Assembly (NCBI GenBank): GCA_016462305.1
Contig: JAEMTM010000059.1
Coordinates: 1-11,159 of the forward strand
DNA from: Sphingomonadaceae bacterium
GTDB lineage: Bacteria > Pseudomonadota > Alphaproteobacteria > Sphingomonadales > Sphingomonadaceae
DNA: 11,159 bases
Direction: 5' to 3'
Positions 1-6,179 of this stretch are shown here, piece after piece. The notes under the pieces are model-generated. The model searched no databases, had not been told where the DNA came from, and was given only the letters and a program-made list of their open reading frames with translations. Numbering within the stretch: position 1 is the first letter of the stretch; the number at the start of each line of letters is the position of its first letter. Position numbers and translations under genes: made by a program.

Positions 1-43
1 GAAAGATGATGTCGCCGAATATGCCCTTTTATGACAAATGGCG

Positions 44-70
44 TTGACAGAATCTTGCGCCGCTTATAGT
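44..70 (+). promoter_or_regulatory. Sigma-70-type promoter of tRNA-Asp
   Basis: A perfect -35 hexamer TTGACA lies at 44-49 and a -10-like TATAGT at 65-70. The 15-bp spacer is short for the class. Transcription would begin near 77, leaving about 13 nt of leader before the mature tRNA. The position directly upstream of a tRNA supports the call. The start has not been mapped. Confidence 0.6.
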
Positions 71-89
71 GCGCCCCCACCGCAAGTTA

Positions 90-166
<77 letters not shown>

Positions 167-180
167 CTTCTTTCAAGTAT

Positions 181-417
181 TTACGCTTGAGGTGGTGCGC
201 GGAACGATCCCGTCTCCATCCAGATCATCAACGGCCGCATCGGCGCTATCCAGATGATACCTGCAACCAGATAGATGATACTCTGGATCGCGATGCTCTG
301 CGCCCCGATAAAGTCAGATGCACTGACAATGATACCCGACCAGAGCAATATAATCAGCAATATTGCCAGCATTCCGGCGGGTTTCCGCCAAGTGGGTAGT
401 TTGCGTGGTGTTGTCAT
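181..417 (-). CDS. DUF2842 family small membrane protein
   Basis: The product is 78 residues. It has a short basic N-terminus with the motif TWRKPAGM (residues 9-16), a first hydrophobic helix at about 15-33, a second at about 43-60, and the conserved run AGIIWIAPMRPLMIWMETG near the C-terminus. This pattern matches DUF2842, a family of unknown function found in alphaproteobacteria. The start chosen is the ATG at 417, whose ATGA overlaps the stop of the upstream cyclo-ligase gene by 4 nt, which suggests translational coupling. A GGA lies 7 nt upstream. Another in-frame ATG at 429 would add four residues. The gene is probably last in the zapA-6S-5-FCL transcription unit. The partnership with folate metabolism is positional only. 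Confidence 0.8.
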   Translation of the reverse strand: MTTPRKLPTWRKPAGMLAILLIILLWSGIIVSASDFIGAQSIAIQSIIYLVAGIIWIAPMRPLMIWMETGSFRAPPQA

Positions 418-983
418 AAGGTCATCCATGATTTTTCAGTGAGTATCGCGTCCAATGGCATGTCCCAAATGTCCGATGCGAGGGCGGGCGCATGTTGAAC
501 GGACCATGCAAGGCCAATAACCACGGCTTGGTCCAATAGGCTTAAGGCGCGGTCATAATGCCCGGCACCTTGTCCAAGCCGCATCAAACGGGCATCAAAG
601 GCCAATAAGGGCGCAAGAACGACATCTGGCGTGCATGAGGGGGCATCCTCGGCAGGTTGCTGCAATCCAAAGGGGCCGGGAACCAGAGCATCACCGGGCG
701 TCCAGCGCAGGAAGCGCATCGGTGCGGTCTTGGTCGTAACATAAGGCAGGGCAATGTCGCAGCCCATTTTATGGGCCTGTGTCAACAATGCGGCTGGATT
801 GACCTCAGAACCAATGGCGATGTAACCGGCCACAATCTTGCCGGGTAAAAGATATTGCGCCAGCGGGCTTGGCACGCTGGAGAAGGCCAGCGCACGATCC
901 TGCGGCGACAGTGCATCTACAAACCGGTCACGCTTATGGCGGAATTCCAACCGCTGCGACTGCTTGTCAAAATCTGGTTGCAC
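414..983 (-). CDS. fau: 5-formyltetrahydrofolate cyclo-ligase (GTG start)
   Basis: This cytoplasmic enzyme uses ATP to convert 5-formyl-THF to 5,10-methenyl-THF, returning a storage or inhibitory folate to the active one-carbon pool. The 189-residue product has the family's basic N-terminal helix (RLEFRHKRDRF), the hydrophobic core around YIAIGSEVNP, and the nucleotide/folate-binding signature LAPLLAFD followed by RLGQGAGHYDRAL, equivalent to the usual GxGGGYYDR motif. The length is normal for the family. The start is the GTG at 981-983, preceded by AGGA with a 6-nt gap. The open frame continues upstream to an ATG at 1094, but those 37 codons lie in the 6S RNA and resemble no cyclo-ligase. 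The gene directly follows 6S RNA, the same pairing as ssrS-ygfA in E. coli, so it is probably transcribed with it. Confidence 0.9.
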   Translation of the reverse strand: MQPDFDKQSQRLEFRHKRDRFVDALSPQDRALAFSSVPSPLAQYLLPGKIVAGYIAIGSEVNPAALLTQAHKMGCDIALPYVTTKTAPMRFLRWTPGDALVPGPFGLQQPAEDAPSCTPDVVLAPLLAFDARLMRLGQGAGHYDRALSLLDQAVVIGLAWSVQHAPALASDIWDMPLDAILTEKSWMTL

Positions 984-997
984 AATTTTTCCTGAAA

Positions 998-1177
998 AAT
1001 GTTGGCGGAACCACCATGGGTCGTTTCCCGGAATATCCTCTGACGCCAGGACGTCAGGTGGGCACCGTGTGATCTGGACCTTAAGGTTTCCCAAACGGCC
1101 CAGGCAGGGACAGCTCCCTTAGATAGATAATCGCCTCAGGGATGTTCTCATCAGTTCGTGCCGGACAGTACCGCCAT
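998..1177 (-). ncRNA. ssrS: 6S RNA
   Basis: 6S RNA is about 180 nt, folds like an open promoter, and sequesters the housekeeping sigma-70 RNA polymerase holoenzyme in slow growth. The evidence is as follows. It sits between zapA and the cyclo-ligase gene, the classic position. A closing stem pairs 5' TGGCGGTACTGTC (reading down from about 1176) with 3' GGTGGTTCCGCCA (ending near 1003), 12 of 13 positions including G-U pairs. The 5' arm holds CCCTGAGGCGATTAT, close to the E. coli CCUGAGCCGAUAU segment. The 3' arm holds GAAACCTTAA and a strong hairpin, CCTGACG-TCCTGG-CGTCAGAGG (about 1038-1058), matching the E. coli CCUUAA segment and hairpin. The 3' arm is followed by CATTTTTC. The ends are approximate (a few nt). 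The comparison with E. coli is from memory, so a covariance-model search would settle it. Confidence 0.85.
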
Positions 1178-1182
1178 GTTCC

Positions 1183-1210
1183 AATATAAGCCACTTACGT
1201 TAATTCTCAA
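1183..1210 (-). promoter_or_regulatory. Candidate 6S RNA promoter inside the zapA 3' end
   Basis: On the minus strand, TTGAGA (1210-1205) and TATATT (1188-1183) are separated by 16 bp and would start transcription near 1177, exactly where the 6S closing stem begins. The -35 box overlaps the last codons of zapA. 6S RNA could therefore be made from its own promoter as well as by processing of a zapA read-through transcript. Confidence 0.5.
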
Positions 1211-1514
1211 GCCTTAGCGCCAGATTTTCCAGCCGGGTCGCAAGCCCCTCTAATATATCGCAGGATTGCATCATTGCAGCCGACGGTCCCACAGTATCGG
1301 CGGTCGCTGTGCCACCTGCCTCATGCAATTTGTCGGCGAGCAGGAGCGCAGAAAACAGCAGCGCGCGCGTTTCTGTCAGGCCACGTGCGCCGCCAGCCAC
1401 TTCGAGCGCAGTGGCGTCCACCAAAGCGCCCAGTTCCAGCAGGCGCTGTTCTTCTCCGGCGTTACACGCAACGAAATAGTCGCGACCAGCGATAGATAAT
1501 TTAACGTCCGGCAT
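1200..1514 (-). CDS. zapA: Cell division protein ZapA
   Basis: ZapA binds FtsZ and helps bundle and align protofilaments into a coherent Z-ring at mid-cell. The 104-residue product starts with the ZapA N-terminal pattern VKLSIAGRDYFVACNAGEEQ (4-23). The family motif LxELGALVDA follows (about 27-34), and the C-terminal half is an Ala/Leu-rich helix with coiled-coil character (about 45-65 and 85-104). The length is typical. The start codon overlaps the stop of the upstream 61-codon gene by one base (TGATG), indicating translational coupling. The 6S RNA gene begins about 23 nt after the stop, as in many proteobacteria. Confidence 0.9.
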   Translation of the reverse strand: MPDVKLSIAGRDYFVACNAGEEQRLLELGALVDATALEVAGGARGLTETRALLFSALLLADKLHEAGGTATADTVGPSAAMMQSCDILEGLATRLENLALRLEN

Positions 1515-1699
1515 CAGCGCGCATCCGCCAAAATCTTGTCCAAATCTTGAATGGCCATAAGCGTTTCCGATTTTAGCCTCTCATGCCGTTCGGCAAGGTC
1601 ATGATCGCCTGCGGATACAGGCGCGATTGCCGATTTTTCGATGCGCGACAGGGCGCGCTCTATACGGCCGATTGCCACAATAAATCGTTGTTCTATCAT
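1514..1699 (-). CDS. Small coiled-coil protein upstream of zapA, ZauP candidate
   Basis: The product is 61 residues, highly charged, has no membrane segment, and shows heptad-like spacing of Ile/Leu (FIVAIGRIERALSRIEKSA at about 7-25, then RLKSETLMAIQDLDKILADA at about 41-60). These suggest two helices separated by a loop near 26-36 (APVSAGDHD). Caulobacter encodes a coiled-coil partner of ZapA, ZauP, immediately upstream of zapA. The size, coiled coil, position and one-base overlap with zapA make this gene a candidate counterpart, and that is inference from context. The start is the ATG at 1699, with GGAAAG 6 nt upstream. This is probably the first gene of the minus-strand operon. Confidence 0.7.
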   Translation of the reverse strand: MIEQRFIVAIGRIERALSRIEKSAIAPVSAGDHDLAERHERLKSETLMAIQDLDKILADAR

Positions 1700-1919
1700 G
1701 GGTTACTTTCCTTTGCTGAGGATGCTTAGCAGAGACTATGCCATATGCAAATGTGTGAACGCGTTTTTTAGCACAAATTCATGGGGAAAAGCCCGCTCGC
1801 TCACTTGACGCTTTGCGCGTGAATCCGCATGGGTTCGGTCCAACGATTCGGCGGTGCTGCTCAAATGAAAATGCTCTGCCACCCGCTCCCACCTGGGAGT
1901 AACCAGTGGGGAAAAGAAC
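1700..1919. other. Divergent intergenic region between the zapA operon and tkt
   Basis: These 220 bases contain no convincing gene. They must hold the promoters of both the minus-strand operon and tkt, but no hexamer pair is good enough to call; TTGACG at 1805-1810 lacks a clear -10 partner. A weak hairpin GAATCC-GCAT-GGGTTC (1821-1836, one G-U) and a T6 tract (1764-1769) are visible. The 10-mer TGGGGAAAAG occurs at 1782-1791 and again at 1907-1916, where it supplies the tkt ribosome-binding site. A short frame from the ATG at 1781 stops after 13 codons and has no Shine-Dalgarno. Confidence 0.5.
1886..1899. promoter_or_regulatory. Inverted repeat in the tkt leader
   Basis: CTCCCA-CC-TGGGAG is a perfect 6-bp inverted repeat with a 2-nt centre, 20 nt upstream of the tkt start codon and just before its ribosome-binding site. 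It could be an operator half-site pair or a small leader hairpin. A chance occurrence cannot be excluded. Confidence 0.3.
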
Positions 1920-3878
1920 ATGACCGTCAGTGACCAGCAAATGGCCAATGCAATTCGGGCACTGGCCATGGATGCTGTGCAGGCCGCCAATAGCGGCCAT
2001 CCCGGCATGCCCATGGGCATGGCCGATGTCGCAACGGTGCTATATTCAAAATTTCTGAAATTCGACCCAAAGGCGCCCGATTGGGCCGACCGTGATCGTT
2101 TTGTTTTGTCCGCTGGCCACGGATCGATGTTCGCTTATGCGACCTTATACCTAACTGGCTATGCAAGCCCGACCATCGACGATATCCGCAATTTCCGTCA
2201 ATTGGGTAGCCCCTGTGCGGGACATCCTGAAAACTTCCTGATCGACGGTATTGAATGCACCACTGGCCCATTGGGGCAGGGATTGGCTATGGCCGTCGGT
2301 ATGGCAATTGCGGAACGGCACTTGAATGCGCGCTTTGGCGATGATCTGGTCGATCACCGTACTTGGGTTGTGGCCGGCGACGGGTGCCTGATGGAGGGCA
2401 TTAACCATGAAGCCGTTGGTCTGGCCGGGCATCTTGGGCTGGGACGCTTGATTGTGTTCTGGGACGACAACCGCATCACCATTGATGGTTCGACCGACCT
2501 TTCCACCAGCGAAGACATTGCAGGGCGGTATCTTGCCAGTGGCTGGCATGTTGAGGCGTGCGATGGTCATGATTTCAACGACATAGAGCGTGCAATTAAG
2601 GCGGCATTGGCGGATAATCGGCCCTCCTTAATCGCCTGCCGGACTTTAATCGGCAAGGGATCACCCAATAAAGAAGGCACCAAAGCGCCGCATGGCAGCC
2701 CGCTGGGCGCAGATGAAATAGTTGCGACACGCGCTGCTCTTGACTGGCCCTATCCTGCATTCGAAATACCTGAGAATATCCTTGGGGCATGGCGTGCAAC
2801 GGGCAAAGCCGGCGCAACCGCCCATGCGGCGTGGAATGCGCGGTTGGCTGTATCAGATCAGGCTGCTGCGTTCAAAAACGCGATGTCGGGCGAACCAATT
2901 AATGCTTGGCTGAAACCGCATCTCGATAGCTTGATTGCGGCACCGCAAAAGATTGCGACGCGAAAGGCATCCGAAATCGCGCTGACGGCGGCCACGGCGG
3001 CGATAACGGAACTGTTGGGTGGGTCTGCCGATTTGACGGGTTCCAACTTTACCCGCACTGCGTCCACCAAAACATTGGATAAAAACGACTATTCTGGTCG
3101 TTATATCAATTATGGCATTCGTGAATTTGGGATGGCGGCGGCGATGAACGGCATGGCGCTGCATGGTGGTATCATTCCTTATGGCGGCACATTCCTGATC
3201 TTCTCGGATTATTGCCGCGCCGCCATTCGGCTGTCCGCTCTGCAAGAAACCCGTGTCATTTACGTCATGACGCACGACTCCATCGGCGTTGGCGAAGATG
3301 GCCCGACGCACCAACCCATTGAGCAGATTATGTCGTTGCGGCTCATCCCAAATTTGGATGTGTATCGGCCCTGTGACACGATTGAGACCGCCGAATGCTG
3401 GGCCTTGGCGATTGAAAGCGCATCGACGCCTTCGGTGCTGGCGCTTTCGCGGCAAAATCTGCCGCAACTGCGCACGGACATTAGCGAAAATTTCTCCGCC
3501 AAGGGTGCTTATAAATTGCGCGCGGCGACAGCGGCACGCAAAGTCATCCTTGTGGCGACCGGTTCCGAAGTGGAGATTGCCACTGTGGTGGCAGATAAGC
3601 TCGAAACACAAGGCATTGGCGCGGACGTGGTCTCAATGCCAAGCTGGGAGCGGTTTGACGCACAACCGGCGTCTTACAAAACGGAACTGTTACCAACAGA
3701 TACGCTGCGCGTGTCCATTGAGGCTGGCACAACCATGGGGTGGGAACGTTATGTCGGCGACGGACTTCGGATCGGTATCGACAGCTTTGGCGCTTCTGCA
3801 CCCATTGAGGCGCTTTACGAGTATTTTGGCCTGACGGCTGACAAAATCACCCCGCAAATTGTCGCCCGCTTGGGCTGA
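1920..3878 (+). CDS. tkt: Transketolase
   Basis: This TPP-dependent enzyme moves two-carbon ketol units between sugar phosphates in the non-oxidative pentose phosphate pathway. The product is 652 residues (E. coli TktA is 663) and complete. Visible landmarks are the substrate/TPP histidines in SGHPGMPMG (about 25-33) and SAGHGS (about 64-69), GPLGQG (about 116-121), the TPP motif GDGCLMEG to DDNRITIDG (about 153-190), KAPHGSPLG (about 254-262), the catalytic Glu in YGIREFGMA (about 401), and GPTHQPIEQ (about 460-468). The C-terminal domain runs from about 535 (VILVATGSEVEIA). The start is the ATG at 1920, with GGGGA 7 nt upstream. gap follows after 11 nt, so this is the first gene of a tkt-gap-pgk operon. 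The order resembles cbbT-G-K of Calvin cycle operons, but no RuBisCO or phosphoribulokinase is present. Confidence 0.97.
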   Translation: MTVSDQQMANAIRALAMDAVQAANSGHPGMPMGMADVATVLYSKFLKFDPKAPDWADRDRFVLSAGHGSMFAYATLYLTGYASPTIDDIRNFRQLGSPCAGHPENFLIDGIECTTGPLGQGLAMAVGMAIAERHLNARFGDDLVDHRTWVVAGDGCLMEGINHEAVGLAGHLGLGRLIVFWDDNRITIDGSTDLSTSEDIAGRYLASGWHVEACDGHDFNDIERAIKAALADNRPSLIACRTLIGKGSPNKEGTKAPHGSPLGADEIVATRAALDWPYPAFEIPENILGAWRATGKAGATAHAAWNARLAVSDQAAAFKNAMSGEPINAWLKPHLDSLIAAPQKIATRKASEIALTAATAAITELLGGSADLTGSNFTRTASTKTLDKNDYSGRYINYGIREFGMAAAMNGMALHGGIIPYGGTFLIFSDYCRAAIRLSALQETRVIYVMTHDSIGVGEDGPTHQPIEQIMSLRLIPNLDVYRPCDTIETAECWALAIESASTPSVLALSRQNLPQLRTDISENFSAKGAYKLRAATAARKVILVATGSEVEIATVVADKLETQGIGADVVSMPSWERFDAQPASYKTELLPTDTLRVSIEAGTTMGWERYVGDGLRIGIDSFGASAPIEALYEYFGLTADKITPQIVARLG

Positions 3879-3889
3879 TAGGAGCAGAT

Positions 3890-4897
3890 ATGACAGTGAA
3901 AGTAGCAATTAACGGTTTTGGTCGCATCGGCCGTTTGGTCGCCCGTGCGATTTTGGAACGCGATGACCATGATTTGGAACTGGTCGCGATTAACGATCTT
4001 GCACCCGCCAAGGCAAATGCCCTGTTGTTCAAACGTGACAGCGTACATGGGGCCTTCCCCGGCACGGTTGAGGCCGATGGCAATGACATCATCGTCAACG
4101 GTAAGCGCATTCATGTGACGGCAGAGCGCGACCCGGCCAATTTGCCGCACGCGGCCAATGGCGTCGATATTGCGTTGGAGTGCACCGGTTTCTTTACAGA
4201 CCGCGTCAGCGCCGAAAAGCATCTCGCGGCAGGCGCAAAGCGCGTCCTGATCTCCGCGCCCGGAAAGAATGTGGACAAGACGGTTGTTTTTGGCGTCAAT
4301 CATGACGTTCTGAGCGCCGCCGATATCATCGTGTCAAACGCAAGCTGCACCACCAACTGCCTGGCGCCAATGGCAAAGGTGCTGAACGATGCCATTGGTA
4401 TTGAACGCGGATTGATGACCACAATCCATAGCTACACCAATGATCAAAAAATCCTGGACCAAATCCACGATGACATGCGTCGTGCGCGTGCTGCTTGCAT
4501 GTCGATGATCCCCACAACGACAGGTGCTGCGCGCGCTGTTGGCGAAGTTATGCCAGAGCTGAAGGGCAAGCTGGACGGCTCTGCGATCCGCGTGCCTACG
4601 CCGAATGTCAGCATCGTTGACCTGACCTTCACGCCAAAGCGCGATACCAGCGTCGAAGAAGTCAACGCTCTGTTGAAAGCGGCGTCAATAGGCGCTTTGC
4701 AGGGCGTGTTGGCCTATTCGGATGAACCTTTGGTCTCGATTGACTATAATCATTGCCCCGCAAGTTCGACGATCGACAGCTTGGAAACCGCCGTGATCGA
4801 CGGCAAACTTGTGCGCGTGTTGAGCTGGTATGACAATGAATGGGGCTTTTCCAACCGCATGGTTGATACCGCCGGTGTCATGGGCAAGTTTCTGTAA
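3890..4897 (+). CDS. gap: Type I glyceraldehyde-3-phosphate dehydrogenase
   Basis: The enzyme reversibly oxidises and phosphorylates glyceraldehyde-3-phosphate to 1,3-bisphosphoglycerate with NAD(P). The 335-residue product has the Rossmann motif INGFGRIGR (7-15), the acidic residue D36 after the second strand (favouring NAD+), the catalytic site SNASCTTNCLAP with C153, H180 in TTIHSYTNDQ, the phosphate loop PTTTGAARAV, and RVPTPNVS. The Leu-Pro pair that follows ILD in NAD-specific GapA enzymes is Gln-Ile here (191-192). The start is the ATG at 3890 with GGAG 5 nt upstream. pgk, whose product uses the same intermediate, starts 10 nt after the stop. Confidence 0.97.
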   Translation: MTVKVAINGFGRIGRLVARAILERDDHDLELVAINDLAPAKANALLFKRDSVHGAFPGTVEADGNDIIVNGKRIHVTAERDPANLPHAANGVDIALECTGFFTDRVSAEKHLAAGAKRVLISAPGKNVDKTVVFGVNHDVLSAADIIVSNASCTTNCLAPMAKVLNDAIGIERGLMTTIHSYTNDQKILDQIHDDMRRARAACMSMIPTTTGAARAVGEVMPELKGKLDGSAIRVPTPNVSIVDLTFTPKRDTSVEEVNALLKAASIGALQGVLAYSDEPLVSIDYNHCPASSTIDSLETAVIDGKLVRVLSWYDNEWGFSNRMVDTAGVMGKFL

Positions 4898-4907
4898 GGA
4901 TTGATCC

Positions 4908-6104
4908 ATGGCATTCCGCACGCTTGACGACCTCGGCGATATAAAGGGCAAATGTGCTTTAGTGCGCGTTGACCTGAACGTGCCTATGGCCGACGGGCGG
5001 GTGACCGATGAAACGCGCATGCGTGCGTTGTTGCCGACGGTGCTGGAACTGGCGGATAAGGGGGCCAAGGTCCTTCTGCTCGCACATTTCGGGCGTCCCA
5101 AGGGCGCGAAGCATAGCGAAATGTCGGTATCGATGGTGCTCGATTCCTTACAAGACGTGCTTGGCCGCGAGATTATGTTCGTGCCGGAAATAGCGGGTGA
5201 TGTGGTTGCGCAGTCCATTGGTATATTGGCCGATGGTGATGTCGCACTCCTCGAAAACACGCGGTTTTGGCCGGGCGAGGAAGCGAATGATCCTGAACTT
5301 GCACGCGCCGTTGCTGCCAATGGCGATTTTTACGTAAACGACGCCTTTTCTGCGGCGCATCGGGCGCATATGTCCACCGAAGGGCTCGCACATGTCCTGC
5401 CAGCTTATGCTGGCCGTGCTATGGAGGCGGAGTTGAAGGCGCTGCAAGCTGCCTTGGGCGCACCTGAACATCCTGTGGCCGCTGTCGTTGGCGGGGCAAA
5501 GGTTTCGACTAAGCTCGACGTTCTGAACAATCTGGTCAAGCAGGTTGACCATTTGATTATCGGCGGCGGTATGGCGAATACCTTTTTGGCTGCGCGCGGT
5601 GTCAATGTCGGCAAATCCTTGTGCGAACATGATCTGGCGGATCAAGCCAATGCGATTATGGATGCGGCGGATTCAGCAGGCTGCACGGTCCATCTGCCCT
5701 ATGATGTTGTGACGTCGGTCGAATTCCGCGCAAACCCGCCAATCCGGACGGTCAATGTGCATGAAGTGGCAGCGGATGAAATGATCTTGGATGTCGGTCC
5801 TGCTGCGGTTGAGGCATTGGCCGATGTTTTGAAAAACTGCCGCACTTTGGTGTGGAACGGGCCATTGGGTGCTTTCGAGATTGAACCTTTTGACGCCGCT
5901 ACGGTCTCATTGGCGCGGACGGCGGCTGCCCTGACCCGCGAAGGGTCGCTGGTGTCGGTTGCAGGGGGTGGCGATACCGTTGCCGCTCTCGCTCATGCGG
6001 GCGTGACTGACGATTTTACCTTTGTTTCGACAGCAGGCGGCGCTTTCCTCGAATGGATGGAGGGCAAGCCGCTTCCGGGGGTCGATGCTTTGAATATCGC
6101 TTAA
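4908..6104 (+). CDS. pgk: Phosphoglycerate kinase
   Basis: The enzyme transfers phosphate between 1,3-bisphosphoglycerate and ADP, an ATP-yielding step of glycolysis that is reversible in gluconeogenesis. The 398-residue monomeric enzyme is complete. The N-terminal 3-PG-binding domain shows VRVDLNVP (19-26), AHFGRPKG (59-66), LENTRF (115-120) and DAFSAAHRAH (145-154). The C-terminal nucleotide domain shows VVGGAKVSTKL (193-203), IIGGGMANTFL (217-227), WNGPLGAFE (316-324), GGGDTVAA (353-360) and STAGGAFLE (374-382). The start is the ATG at 4908 with AAGGA 7 nt upstream. It ends the operon: an intrinsic terminator begins 6 nt after the stop codon. Confidence 0.97.
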   Translation: MAFRTLDDLGDIKGKCALVRVDLNVPMADGRVTDETRMRALLPTVLELADKGAKVLLLAHFGRPKGAKHSEMSVSMVLDSLQDVLGREIMFVPEIAGDVVAQSIGILADGDVALLENTRFWPGEEANDPELARAVAANGDFYVNDAFSAAHRAHMSTEGLAHVLPAYAGRAMEAELKALQAALGAPEHPVAAVVGGAKVSTKLDVLNNLVKQVDHLIIGGGMANTFLAARGVNVGKSLCEHDLADQANAIMDAADSAGCTVHLPYDVVTSVEFRANPPIRTVNVHEVAADEMILDVGPAAVEALADVLKNCRTLVWNGPLGAFEIEPFDAATVSLARTAAALTREGSLVSVAGGGDTVAALAHAGVTDDFTFVSTAGGAFLEWMEGKPLPGVDALNIA

Positions 6105-6109
6105 ACCTG

Positions 6110-6131
6110 CGGGGCAATGCCCCGTTTTTTT
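6110..6131 (+). terminator. Intrinsic terminator of the tkt-gap-pgk operon
   Basis: A perfect 6-bp GC stem, CGGGGC (6110-6115) with GCCCCG (6119-6124) around an AAT loop, is followed directly by seven T residues (6125-6131). It begins 6 nt after the pgk stop codon. It argues that the aldolase gene has its own promoter and that the aldolase frame cannot start at the ATG at 6117, which lies within the hairpin. Confidence 0.92.
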
Positions 6132-6140
6132 CAACTGCCG

Positions 6141-6156
6141 GTGCATACGTATGCAC
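6141..6156. promoter_or_regulatory. Perfect 16-bp palindrome, candidate operator of the aldolase gene
   Basis: GTGCATAC followed by GTATGCAC is a perfect palindrome with no central spacer. It lies between the pgk terminator and the aldolase start codon, about 23 nt upstream of the ATG at 6180. It cannot form a usual RNA hairpin without opening its centre, so a binding site for a dimeric DNA-binding protein is more likely. No regulator is identified. I cannot place a convincing -35/-10 pair; the site probably lies in or beside the core promoter. Confidence 0.5.
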
Positions 6157-6179
6157 GGCCAGATTATGGGATGCCAATG

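Noticed and set aside
3..47. Possible 3' end of an upstream gene (a + frame reading into MPFYDKWR before a TGA at 45-47)
   Set aside because: Only 14 codons are in the window and another frame also ends at 34. No family can be recognised. The stop overlaps the -35 box of the tRNA promoter.
172..191. Inverted repeat TTCAAG/CTTGAG between tRNA-Asp and the DUF2842 gene, considered as a terminator
   Set aside because: The stem is short and AT-containing, with no T-run on either strand.
2853..3611. 252-codon antisense frame within tkt
   Set aside because: The protein has no recognisable family, is rich in Arg/Gln/Cys as expected from an antisense shadow, and lies fully opposite the clearly conserved transketolase.
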